IMG/VR virus record: IMGVR_UViG_3300010885_054423
Coordinates: 1 to 39,768 of that record
Source: a virus
DNA: 39,768 nucleotides
Direction: 5' to 3' (one strand)
The position numbers were made by a program, and so were the translations under genes. The notes below the pieces were generated by a model. It did no database searches and had not been told where the DNA came from. It saw nothing but the letters and a program-made list of their open reading frames with translations. Below, piece by piece: positions 1 to 7,674 of this stretch; within the stretch, counting starts at the first letter, position 1, and each line of letters begins with the position of its first letter.

Positions 1-11
1 ATTCACAGCCA

Positions 12-1796
12 TCAGGTAATTATCTCATGTTCATAGCTGAAGGTGGTGAATCCTCCTTCTTTTATCACGCTTAGCACGTTGCTCACACGAGTGATCAATT
101 CTTCTCTGTGCGATATCACGAACACATTCTTGCCACGTTCGCGTTCCATGCGTTTGAGCACAGCAACGCTACCTTCCAGACCAGCAGGATCAAGCCCGCT
201 ATCCAATAGCTCGTCAACGAACAACAGGTTGATAGCTTGGTTCATGTTCTCAAATATATCGCGGAAGCTCCAGCTCAATCCAAGTATGAGACGTGTGCGT
301 TCACCACGGGATAGATTGTCAAAATCAAGATCTTGGCCCAGCAAGCTAATTTCTGTGGTTAGATCATTGAGGAACTTGACTGTGTGCGGCAGTCCCAGCT
401 TGTCAAGGTAGTCGTTCAGTCGACTGTTTAGATAGGCTAGGTTTTGATCAATGATGCGCTTGCGTATGAAGCTGTCCTTGTTGGTCAGTAGTTTGAGCAG
501 AAATTCTTGGTGTTCTCGGCTCTTTACCAATCCGTTGAGATGATCATAGCTGACTTCTTGCACAGTGCTCTGTAAGCTGTCTGCTTGGTCCAGATAGGGA
601 TTTTCAGCAGCACGTTCCTTGACCAGATCTTTGTGCAGAGATTCCACTGTGCTCTTGTGATTTACTGCTTCTCGCAGTGTGGGATAGAAAGTCTGCGGTG
701 CGCCCATGGCTGTGTAAACAGGTTCAATCTCATCAATCTGTGACTGTAGATCAGCAACTTCTTGGTTCTCAGCATTGACCTGCTGATCCAATGTGGCAAT
801 CTTGCCTTCAAGCTCGCCTATGATGTCTTCGTGCTTATGGTCTCTGATCTGCTGCTCGCACATGGGACATTGCTTGTGAACGCTGGCTCTTTCAAACTGG
901 CTGAGCAATCCGTTTAGCTGAGTGGTCAACTGACTGGCATGCCTGCTCTTGAGGCTTTGATCTTTGCGCAGCTGTGCCAGTGCCTTGCTCAGTTCTCTGT
1001 GTGTGTCTACCAGCTTGTGGTTGTCAAGCTCGGATTCGATATCCAGCAGCTCCAGCTGCTCAATAGCAGCTTCTAGCGTGGCAATTTCTTGTAGGTGCTT
1101 GTGATCCCAGATGTTGATCTTGTTTTGTAGATCTTCAATGGTCTTGGCTATCTTCTCGTTGGCAGTTTTCACAGTGCGTATGCGAAACTCTTCCTGATCG
1201 ATGTCAGTTTTGGTGTTCTTGATCAGTTCCTTGAGATTTTCTGCTTTCTGGCTCAGCAGCGTGATGCCCAGCAGTTCTTCAATGATCTCGCGCTGTTTAG
1301 CAGCACCCATGGCCAAGAAAGGCTCTGTATAGGTGTTCAGTGCCACGATGTGCTTGAACAGCGTGTGGCTCATGCCTATGAGCTTGACGATGTCTTTTTG
1401 GCTGTCACGAGCATCGCCCTGGGCTTCATCGGTGGCTTCTTCGCCTACCTTGCTTTCATCGTCAACCATCCAGCGAAAGAACTGTGGCTTGCGACCGCGT
1501 TCTATCTTGTGAGTGTGACCATTGAGCTCAAACTCAATGCTTACGGCCATGTTCTTGCCGTTGATCTTGTTTACTTGATTGTCGCGCTTGATGTTGGTCA
1601 GTGCTTCGCCGTATAAGCCATAGCTGATAGCCTGTAGTATGGTGCTCTTGCCCACACCGTTGCGTGAACCGTTACCGCCCAGATCCAGATTGTCGCCTAA
1701 CACCAGTGTCAATCCGTTGCGATCAAGATCAACTGCTTGTGTAACCGCGCCAACTGATAGGAAGTTCTTGAGAGAAACTGATTTGATCTTCAACAT
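12..1796 (-). CDS. gp46: Recombination endonuclease subunit gp46 (Rad50/SbcC-like ATPase)
   Basis: ATPase subunit of the phage Mre11/Rad50-type nuclease, which resects DNA ends for recombination-dependent replication and helps degrade host DNA. The 594-residue protein has all the landmarks of the family: a Walker A loop GSRNGVGKS at about residues 43-51, long helical coiled-coil arms, a zinc hook CPMC at 310-313, an ABC signature LSRGERTRL near 495, a Walker B segment LLFVDE near 525 and a switch histidine in VISHRE near the C-terminus. The size is close to T4 gp46. The ATG at 1796 is separated from the gp47 stop by a single base, so the two subunits are probably translationally coupled. The stop lies at the window edge but is inside it, so the gene is complete. 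Family assignment is secure; the role is transferred from T4. Confidence 0.95.
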   Translation of the reverse strand: MLKIKSVSLKNFLSVGAVTQAVDLDRNGLTLVLGDNLDLGGNGSRNGVGKSTILQAISYGLYGEALTNIKRDNQVNKINGKNMAVSIEFELNGHTHKIERGRKPQFFRWMVDDESKVGEEATDEAQGDARDSQKDIVKLIGMSHTLFKHIVALNTYTEPFLAMGAAKQREIIEELLGITLLSQKAENLKELIKNTKTDIDQEEFRIRTVKTANEKIAKTIEDLQNKINIWDHKHLQEIATLEAAIEQLELLDIESELDNHKLVDTHRELSKALAQLRKDQSLKSRHASQLTTQLNGLLSQFERASVHKQCPMCEQQIRDHKHEDIIGELEGKIATLDQQVNAENQEVADLQSQIDEIEPVYTAMGAPQTFYPTLREAVNHKSTVESLHKDLVKERAAENPYLDQADSLQSTVQEVSYDHLNGLVKSREHQEFLLKLLTNKDSFIRKRIIDQNLAYLNSRLNDYLDKLGLPHTVKFLNDLTTEISLLGQDLDFDNLSRGERTRLILGLSWSFRDIFENMNQAINLLFVDELLDSGLDPAGLEGSVAVLKRMERERGKNVFVISHREELITRVSNVLSVIKEGGFTTFSYEHEIIT

Positions 1797-1797
1797 A

Positions 1798-2817
1798 TCA
1801 TATGCTCTGATAGATCTGGATCAACTGCTGCCGATCTATGGTGTTGGATTCTATGCTCTGTAAGTGACTGATCACAATGGTGTCCACGCTTTCAAAGTTG
1901 ATACCATCTTCTGGTATAGCACCCTGTGCATCGACTTTGGCTACTTGGAGATTAACTTCGCGAGCGTTTAGTTCTCGCTCAAACAGTTCTTTGAGAAAGT
2001 TGGCTTCTTCATAGTTGATATCTAAATCCACTGCGATGCGAGCATAGGTCTTGTGGTCAATCACTGCTTCTGGATCCTCTAGTACCTTGCTGAGTGGTGC
2101 CACGCGATACTTTGGGGCACCTGGCCATGCTTTAAACGTGGGATCTTTGCCCGGTTCCCAGAGCATGATGCCACGATTATCGTCCCAGGCATCTGAATAA
2201 TCATGTGGGAAACAATTGCCAGTGTACCAGATTTTGTTGCGATTCTGTCGCTTGTGGAAGTGTCCAGTGAATACTTGTTGTTGGTTGGCAAAGTGTGTTT
2301 CGTTTAGCAATCCGTGATCTGGCATCTCTACCATGGCGTTCATCTTGAAGCGGGGCAGCTCAAAGTGTCCAAATAGATAAGGTGCTTTTATTCCCGGAAC
2401 TGACTTCCAATCATCGCCAACCATCCAAGGCACAAAGCTCACACCGTCAAACACCTGCTGTGTTTCGATCAAATGTATGTTAGGGAATTCCTTGATGTAT
2501 GGTATGCTGTGGATCTCATACTTGTCCCTGTAAAACAGATCGTGATTGCCCAGCAAGAAGAACACGTTATCAAAATAGTCGTTGAGCTTCTTGAGTCCGC
2601 TCACTGAATAATTGAGCGTGCTGACATTGATAACGCTGCGGTTATGATGCCAATCGCCGCCGAAGATGCAGTTCTTGCTGCCCCATTCTTCAGCTTGCTC
2701 AATCATCCATTCGATGAACTGCTCACAGCTGGCATTGTGTTCTCTGCTGTTGTTGCGGAGACCATAATGCAGATCTGTGAAGTAAACTGTCTTTGAAAAA
2801 TCTATGTCTTTTGCCAT
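1798..2817 (-). CDS. gp47: Recombination endonuclease subunit gp47 (Mre11/SbcD-like nuclease)
   Basis: Nuclease subunit that pairs with gp46. The 339-residue protein carries the calcineurin-type metallophosphoesterase motifs in order: DLHYG (D15, H17), GDWHHN (D55), GNHD (N91, H92, D93), a histidine at 151 (GHFELP) and GHFH (H186, H188). These are the two-metal ligands of Mre11 nucleases, so the active site appears intact. Length matches T4 gp47. It starts 33 bases after the gp55 stop on the same strand and ends one base before the gp46 start, reproducing the T4 order 55-47-46. No strong ribosome binding site is visible before the ATG at 2817. Confidence 0.94.
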   Translation of the reverse strand: MAKDIDFSKTVYFTDLHYGLRNNSREHNASCEQFIEWMIEQAEEWGSKNCIFGGDWHHNRSVINVSTLNYSVSGLKKLNDYFDNVFFLLGNHDLFYRDKYEIHSIPYIKEFPNIHLIETQQVFDGVSFVPWMVGDDWKSVPGIKAPYLFGHFELPRFKMNAMVEMPDHGLLNETHFANQQQVFTGHFHKRQNRNKIWYTGNCFPHDYSDAWDDNRGIMLWEPGKDPTFKAWPGAPKYRVAPLSKVLEDPEAVIDHKTYARIAVDLDINYEEANFLKELFERELNAREVNLQVAKVDAQGAIPEDGINFESVDTIVISHLQSIESNTIDRQQLIQIYQSI

Positions 2818-2850
2818 GCATTAGTATGTTACGGCATCAGCTCAGAATGA

Positions 2851-3705
2851 TCAAGTGCTCTCTTTGGCAGCGCTTGCAGCAGCATCGGCTGCAGCTCTGG
2901 CCTGTTGGTTCTTCATGTCATTTTCAGTCTGTCGTGTATAACTTGGTGTTGCACCGTGCATGATTAGGATGTCATCGCGGATGTTTTGGTTGCGTTTTTC
3001 AATGTTGAGCACGCGGGTGAAGCTATTGGTGATAGCAGCTGTGTAATATGCAAAAGGGTTTGGAGTCTCAGATCTGCTCTCGTCAAACTGCAAGCCAATC
3101 TGGCTGAGCTGCAGCAGAGCTTGGCTCTTCATCTCGTCGATGTAGGTGTAACCACGCCAGTTACCACGATGTCCGTAGCGTTCAACCAGCTTCATGAACA
3201 TCATGGCCAGCTTGTTGGTCATCTTGCCGTGCGTGACTGAAAAATGACCGTTCTCTAGTCCGCCTTGCCAGTGGCTCTTGCCCACGCACACAAATTCACC
3301 GTCTTTGAATATGAAATGCTGATAGGGCGGGAAGTTACATTTGAGATGTCTCTCGGCTTCGGTCTTGGCTTTAGCCAGTTTTTCTTCGTTGATTGGTATG
3401 TGATCAAACGTCATTAACCGCACTACAATATCTTCCTGTGGTACATCATCCAGAGTAATGTTGATCACTGGATTTCGAATGCCAGCTGCAACCTGAGACT
3501 TTTTGGCTGCTGCAATGCTTTGATCAATCTTCTTATTGCGTGCATCTGATAATCTCTCGGCTGTTACCTTGCTGAGATCATTGGTGATGATATCGTAACT
3601 TGCGTATTTTGTTTCAATGTATTCACAATAAGTGCCTTTGCTGCGATGTATCTCTTCGAGCAGATCTTTGTTAGTGAGATATTTGATCTTAGCCACTGCA
3701 GCCAT
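2851..3705 (-). CDS. gp55: Late-transcription sigma factor gp55
   Basis: Sigma-like subunit that directs host RNA polymerase to short late promoters, in T4 together with gp33 and the sliding clamp. Residues 8-19 (KYLTNKDLLEEI) resemble the T4 gp55 N-terminus (YNYVNNKELLQAI). The core at about 161-245 matches the T4 conserved region: a helical segment, then GYTYIDEMKSQAL, FDESRS and NPFAYYTAAI..F.R....EKR. The protein is 284 residues against 185 in T4. The excess is mainly residues 30-155, between these two conserved parts, plus an alanine-rich tail. The same gene order 55-47-46 occurs in T4. Promoter boxes fitting a T4-type late sigma occur on the opposite strand of this window. The identification rests on remembered alignment to T4 gp55, not on a search. 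Confidence 0.88.
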   Translation of the reverse strand: MAAVAKIKYLTNKDLLEEIHRSKGTYCEYIETKYASYDIITNDLSKVTAERLSDARNKKIDQSIAAAKKSQVAAGIRNPVINITLDDVPQEDIVVRLMTFDHIPINEEKLAKAKTEAERHLKCNFPPYQHFIFKDGEFVCVGKSHWQGGLENGHFSVTHGKMTNKLAMMFMKLVERYGHRGNWRGYTYIDEMKSQALLQLSQIGLQFDESRSETPNPFAYYTAAITNSFTRVLNIEKRNQNIRDDILIMHGATPSYTRQTENDMKNQQARAAADAAASAAKEST

Positions 3706-3765
3706 TTTTATATTGCCTTACTGTATCTGTGCAAACTGATCACACACTATTGTAAATTTGTGGAC

Positions 3766-3778
3766 TATCACTGTGATA
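3766..3778. promoter_or_regulatory. Palindrome in the divergent intergenic region
   Basis: The sequence TATCACTGTGATA is a perfect inverted repeat of six bases around one central base. Flanking GAC and GTC extend it imperfectly. It lies between the leftward 55-47-46 operon (start 3705) and the rightward baseplate operon (start 3848), about 60 bases before gp55. On the leftward strand a TTGACT hexamer overlaps its edge, but no good -10 box is seen at normal spacing. It could be an operator or part of an early/middle promoter. It could also be chance. Confidence 0.35.
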
Positions 3779-3816
3779 AGTCAAATTGATACTGAGTTTA
3801 GTGGCAATTTTACCAC

Positions 3817-3824
3817 CATAAATA
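3817..3824 (+). promoter_or_regulatory. Late promoter box CATAAATA before the baseplate operon
   Basis: CATAAATA differs from the T4 late consensus TATAAATA at one base. It lies in the divergent gap, 23 bases before the ATG at 3848, where a T4-type late promoter would be expected. An identical box occurs at 38343-38350. This box also argues that the baseplate gene starts at 3848 and not at the in-frame TTG at 3758, which lies upstream of it. Confidence 0.65.
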
Positions 3825-3847
3825 AGCTATTGAAGTGTGGGATATTT

Positions 3848-4645
3848 ATGGCTGACGATTACAGAAATTCACCGTCGTTTAACAATGACAGCGATGCACA
3901 AGGTAGACGAGTTCGCTTGCGTCCAAAACCAGCTGCTGCACTTGAAATATATGGTTCCAACGGTTTGTTACAGCCATTGCGTGCTACCAATGGTATGGTG
4001 TGGCCATTCCAACCCACCATCACCTATGAACAAAATGTTGATTACCAAGCCATGGATCTGGTACATGTAAACCAAGAAATCTATGCATACAGCAAGACCA
4101 ATGCTCTGAAGATGAGCGTAAGTGGGTCGTTTACTGTGCAAAATCAGCAGGAAGGTATCTATGCCTTAGCTGCTATACACTTCTTGCGCACTGTCACCAA
4201 GATGTATTTTGGAACTGGAAACGACCTTGGCACTCCGCCGCCTGTGTTGCTATTCGATGCCTATGGTCAGTACATGTTTAATCAACTGCCAGTTATTGTC
4301 ACCAGTTTTACGGTGCAACTGCCAAATGAAATAGATTACGTACCAGTTGACCTCAACAATATACAGACTTACTCGGCTGCACAATCGCAAACCAATCTTC
4401 CAGGTTATAGCAAGCTACAGACTACTCCGCAGATAGCGTCGTTTGACATAGCTAAGAATGCAGCGTACATGGCTGGTCAACTGTTTAAAAGCAGTTTGCA
4501 GGGTTCAAGCGGTTATATTTGGTTACCGGCTGTGTTTGATATCACTGTAAACATCACAGTTCAGAACACTGCAGCTAGATTGCGTGCCTTTGATCTCAAC
4601 AGCTTCAGGACCGGACAATTAATGAAACAGGGACGTTGGATATGA
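3848..4645 (+). CDS. Baseplate tail-tube initiator-like protein (gp48/gp54 type)
   Basis: A 265-residue protein at the head of the baseplate operon. In T4, gp48 and gp54 cap the hub and start tail-tube growth. The segment with FQPTITYEQNVDY, the conserved S-G-x-F-T sequence, and VLLFDAYGQYMFNQ followed by TSFTVQLPNEIDYVPV is what I associate with marine gp48/gp54-type proteins. It is immediately followed by gp53 in the same operon. The start is the ATG at 3848, downstream of the late box; an in-frame TTG at 3758 would add 30 residues but would lie upstream of that box. The stop overlaps the gp53 start (ATGA). The choice between gp48 and gp54 cannot be made from sequence alone, and other tube or baseplate roles are possible. 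Confidence 0.55.
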   Translation: MADDYRNSPSFNNDSDAQGRRVRLRPKPAAALEIYGSNGLLQPLRATNGMVWPFQPTITYEQNVDYQAMDLVHVNQEIYAYSKTNALKMSVSGSFTVQNQQEGIYALAAIHFLRTVTKMYFGTGNDLGTPPPVLLFDAYGQYMFNQLPVIVTSFTVQLPNEIDYVPVDLNNIQTYSAAQSQTNLPGYSKLQTTPQIASFDIAKNAAYMAGQLFKSSLQGSSGYIWLPAVFDITVNITVQNTAARLRAFDLNSFRTGQLMKQGRWI

Positions 4646-4950
4646 CCCAGGTCATCTATGATAAAAGTAGCCCGTACTATTCAACCAATCAGGTTACTAA
4701 TTTTGTTGGATATCTTGATTACTGGAATGGACAATATATATTGCCGCAGCCCACAGATACTCTATATCAGTTAGCCACTACATTCAATCATCGGCCTGAT
4801 CTGCTGTCCTATGAACTTTATTCTACTCCACAGTTATGGTGGGTGTTTGCATTGCGCAATCCAGATATTATCAAGGATCCGGTCTGGGATTTCATACCAG
4901 GTATTGTCATATATGTGCCCAGCAAGGATAGCTTGGCGAGGTTGATCTGA
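4642..4950 (+). CDS. gp53: Baseplate wedge subunit gp53
   Basis: A 102-residue baseplate wedge protein. In T4, gp53 helps join neighbouring wedges into the ring around the hub. The sequence shows the pattern I associate with marine gp53: SPYY near the start, YLDYW, a LysM-like stretch with DTLYQLATTFNHRPDLLSYELY, then PQLWWVFALRNPDIIKDP and an ending of the form PGIVIYVPS. It is shorter than T4 gp53 (196 residues), as in many marine relatives. The ATG at 4642 overlaps the previous stop as ATGA, which is preferred to a TTG six bases upstream. The stop overlaps the next start as TGATG, so expression is probably coupled on both sides. Confidence 0.86.
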   Translation: MTQVIYDKSSPYYSTNQVTNFVGYLDYWNGQYILPQPTDTLYQLATTFNHRPDLLSYELYSTPQLWWVFALRNPDIIKDPVWDFIPGIVIYVPSKDSLARLI

Positions 4951-7634
4951 TGCCTGGTACTGATAGCAGATACCAAAAGACCAATCCTACAAACAGCGTT
5001 GGTCGGGCAACCAACAACGAACAAAATACCATTGGTACATCGCAATCTGTTGGCAGAGCAACAAACACAGTGGCCTTGGCGCCGGTAAGTCCAACAGTAT
5101 TGGACAATGGTGCTGCTGGTACAGTGGCTACTAGTCGTTTGCCAGATACGTCATTCAGCAATCAATCTCAAGCTCCTATCATAGCAAAACTGGGTGGTAC
5201 CCCTGTACCAAGTTTACGCATCCCAGCAAACAGCAGCTTTGATGCTAGATTGTCCAGTCTTGGATTGAATTTTTCCCCTGAAACCAATCCTCTTAATGCA
5301 TTGGCTAATTACACATACCACATTAGATTCTTTTTGACCAATGAACTGACTGCCTTCAATAACATAGATCCTGCCAATCCAAACAGTAATAATATGGTCA
5401 AATATGTGGTAGCAGAGAGCGGGGTAACTGCTGGATTTAACATCACTGATCTTGCCATGGAAGCGATAACCGCGCCAGATAACAGGAAGCGCAACATGTT
5501 CCATGCCACCGAATTCACCATGACCATAGTGGAACCCCTCAACCTATCTCTGTTAGACAAGATATACACAGCTGCGCAAAGCCTTGGAATAAAGAATCAT
5601 CTGAAATGTCCGTTCTTCTTGGAAATATGGTTTAATGGTTATGACGAAAACGGAGTGATAATATCTCCTCATCAATTTTATAACATCTACAGAGTCATGG
5701 TCACTGATGTGCAGGCAGCCACCACCGCCAGCGGATCCACCTACACTTTGAAGCTCATAGTATATGATGCCATAGGCGAGATGAATCAGATCTCTACTCC
5801 ACAATCTTCGCTCAAGATCAAAGCTGTGACGCTTAGTGATTTCTTCATGGGGTTGGAGTCGGCTATGAATAACATGGCTGGCAATGTCAACAACGATGGT
5901 GTGAGACGCAATACCTATAAATTTGTGTATCCAGATCAATGGAAGACCTGGAACATCAAACCATCTGACGTAGACAAACAGGTGGCTAGACAAACAGACA
6001 TGAAGGCAAGCCTGTTGGGTAATCAAACCGTGATAACCATAGCTAAAGGTCAGGGTATTGAAAATATCATAAATTTTGCTGTGTACCTCAGCCAGGATGT
6101 TCAGAAATGGATTACTGGTGAAGATTCGGCAACCACCGGCGGTGCAACTCTAAGTGATCATGCTATCATACGCTATGTTGCTGTGTACAGTGACGTGATA
6201 ATCAATGAACCATATTGGGATCCGGTTTTACAGGATTATATCAGACAGATCACATACACATTAGTACCAACTGAAACGGTTAAAGCATTTACTGATTTGG
6301 CTACAGCCAACACAGCATCAAAACCCCAGACACAGCTGGCTAAGCTTCAATACCTCATTGACAAACATAGGCTAGTGAAAAGATATGATTATATCTACAC
6401 TGGCTTAAACACAGAAATATTACAGCTTGACATCAAAATAGACAATTATTGGGCCATTAATATTCCTATTTGGAATCAGAATAACTCATACTATCAACAT
6501 GCACAAGGACCATTGGCAGCTCAGGAAAGCCAAGGATGGTTGCAGCAAAAAGGTCTATTACCTCAGGATAAACCCCCGCCTATAGCTGCTCGTATATTGC
6601 AGATAGATCAATCACTTAACGGTACTGCGCAAGGTAATGCTAGCTATGCCAACGGGCAAGCCGTGAATGATTACAGCAACAGAAATGTGCGATATACAGA
6701 ATCATTGCTGGAAGAAAAGGCCAATTTACAAAATCAGCTGGCATACAACACTAGAGGTCCTGGGGCAGCAGGCAATGGGCCAAGCACAACCAGTGCAGCA
6801 AGTACTACCGGTGGTAATACCATAAACAACAATCTCAGCAGCGGCAGTATGGCAGCAGCCCGAGCTGCTGAGATAGCATCTGCTGACAAGACTGTGTCTG
6901 TGCCAAATGCACAGACTGCTAGGCAAGCTGCTTTGTCTTCTGTGTTCATTGAAGATCTTGCCACAGCAAACCTCAGTCGACCATTACCATTACCGTTGAG
7001 CGGCATACAAGATCCCAAACCAACCAACATCAATGCACAGCAAAATGCTGATCAATCAAAGGTCAGTGCTGACCGAGATCCCCAAGCATATGCAAATGGC
7101 ACAGGTTTTGTGGGTGCCATTTTTGGTAATTTATTTGATAAAACTGCATTTATGAACGTGGATATGACCATCAGGGGCGATCCATGGTGGATCCCTTTAG
7201 GCAATCTACAACAAACGCTTCTAGCCAAAAGGTTGGTAGGTAATCAAGCGGTTGATAACAACTCTGTAAAGGCAGGTAATGCCGCCTATATTGGCGGTGA
7301 TAACTGTGTGCTTTTACAATATCGCATAGGTGTTGTGATTGATGAAGCCACTGGATTGGCTAAATCTGGTGCAGATGGTGCCGATTTTGTCAACGGTATC
7401 TATGTGATAACCAATGTAACAAACACATTCAGTCACGGCAAGTTTACACAGCAGATAAAAGGATTTAAAGATATATTGTCGCAGTCACCTGCAGCAAAAC
7501 TATCGCCAGGGGGTCCCGGCGCTGGTAGAGTGGGCTTAAACACAGTTCCCGTCATACCGCCAGCTGTTGATAATGCACCCAGTGATCCGATAGCAAACTT
7601 CCAACAATCTAGTGGTTATGTAGCCGGCGCATGA
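4950..7634 (+). CDS. Large baseplate hub-like structural protein
   Basis: An 894-residue virion protein between gp53 and gp5. I do not recognise a T4 orthologue with certainty. Residues 1-100 are rich in Asn, Thr, Ala and Ser and hold the octapeptide (N/Q)SVGRATN twice (15-22 and 32-39). A folded, beta-rich region follows, with YHIRFFLTNEL, HATEFTMTIVEP and YTLKLIVYDAIGEMN. Roughly residues 590-690 are a low-complexity Ala/Ser/Gly/Asn linker. A C-terminal domain has TIRGDPWWIPLG and NGIYVITNV.NTFSHGKFTQQIKGFKD, an arrangement seen in hub proteins of contractile tails. Position and this C-terminus suggest a gp27-like hub role, but size and sequence differ greatly from T4 gp27 (391 residues). 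The start overlaps the gp53 stop. Confidence 0.55.
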   Translation: MPGTDSRYQKTNPTNSVGRATNNEQNTIGTSQSVGRATNTVALAPVSPTVLDNGAAGTVATSRLPDTSFSNQSQAPIIAKLGGTPVPSLRIPANSSFDARLSSLGLNFSPETNPLNALANYTYHIRFFLTNELTAFNNIDPANPNSNNMVKYVVAESGVTAGFNITDLAMEAITAPDNRKRNMFHATEFTMTIVEPLNLSLLDKIYTAAQSLGIKNHLKCPFFLEIWFNGYDENGVIISPHQFYNIYRVMVTDVQAATTASGSTYTLKLIVYDAIGEMNQISTPQSSLKIKAVTLSDFFMGLESAMNNMAGNVNNDGVRRNTYKFVYPDQWKTWNIKPSDVDKQVARQTDMKASLLGNQTVITIAKGQGIENIINFAVYLSQDVQKWITGEDSATTGGATLSDHAIIRYVAVYSDVIINEPYWDPVLQDYIRQITYTLVPTETVKAFTDLATANTASKPQTQLAKLQYLIDKHRLVKRYDYIYTGLNTEILQLDIKIDNYWAINIPIWNQNNSYYQHAQGPLAAQESQGWLQQKGLLPQDKPPPIAARILQIDQSLNGTAQGNASYANGQAVNDYSNRNVRYTESLLEEKANLQNQLAYNTRGPGAAGNGPSTTSAASTTGGNTINNNLSSGSMAAARAAEIASADKTVSVPNAQTARQAALSSVFIEDLATANLSRPLPLPLSGIQDPKPTNINAQQNADQSKVSADRDPQAYANGTGFVGAIFGNLFDKTAFMNVDMTIRGDPWWIPLGNLQQTLLAKRLVGNQAVDNNSVKAGNAAYIGGDNCVLLQYRIGVVIDEATGLAKSGADGADFVNGIYVITNVTNTFSHGKFTQQIKGFKDILSQSPAAKLSPGGPGAGRVGLNTVPVIPPAVDNAPSDPIANFQQSSGYVAGA

Positions 7635-7636
7635 GG

Positions 7637-7644
7637 CATAAATT
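7637..7644 (+). promoter_or_regulatory. Weak late-promoter-like box CATAAATT
   Basis: CATAAATT in the 40-base gap before gp5 is one base off the CATAAATA box and lies 30 bases before the ATG at 7675. A ribosome binding site GCAGGGA follows at 7661-7667. Placement is good; the last base departs from consensus. Confidence 0.4.
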
Positions 7645-7674
7645 TTAGTGCAACACAACGGCAGGGAATGATAG

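Noticed and set aside
12-2817. Rightward frames opposite gp46 and gp47 as overlapping genes
   Set aside because: They are shadows of strongly conserved coding sequence on the other strand, with no domain or start signal of their own.
3758-3847. N-terminal extension of the tube-initiator-like gene from a TTG codon
   Set aside because: The late box at 3817 lies inside this stretch and the residues do not look conserved; the ATG at 3848 is better placed.
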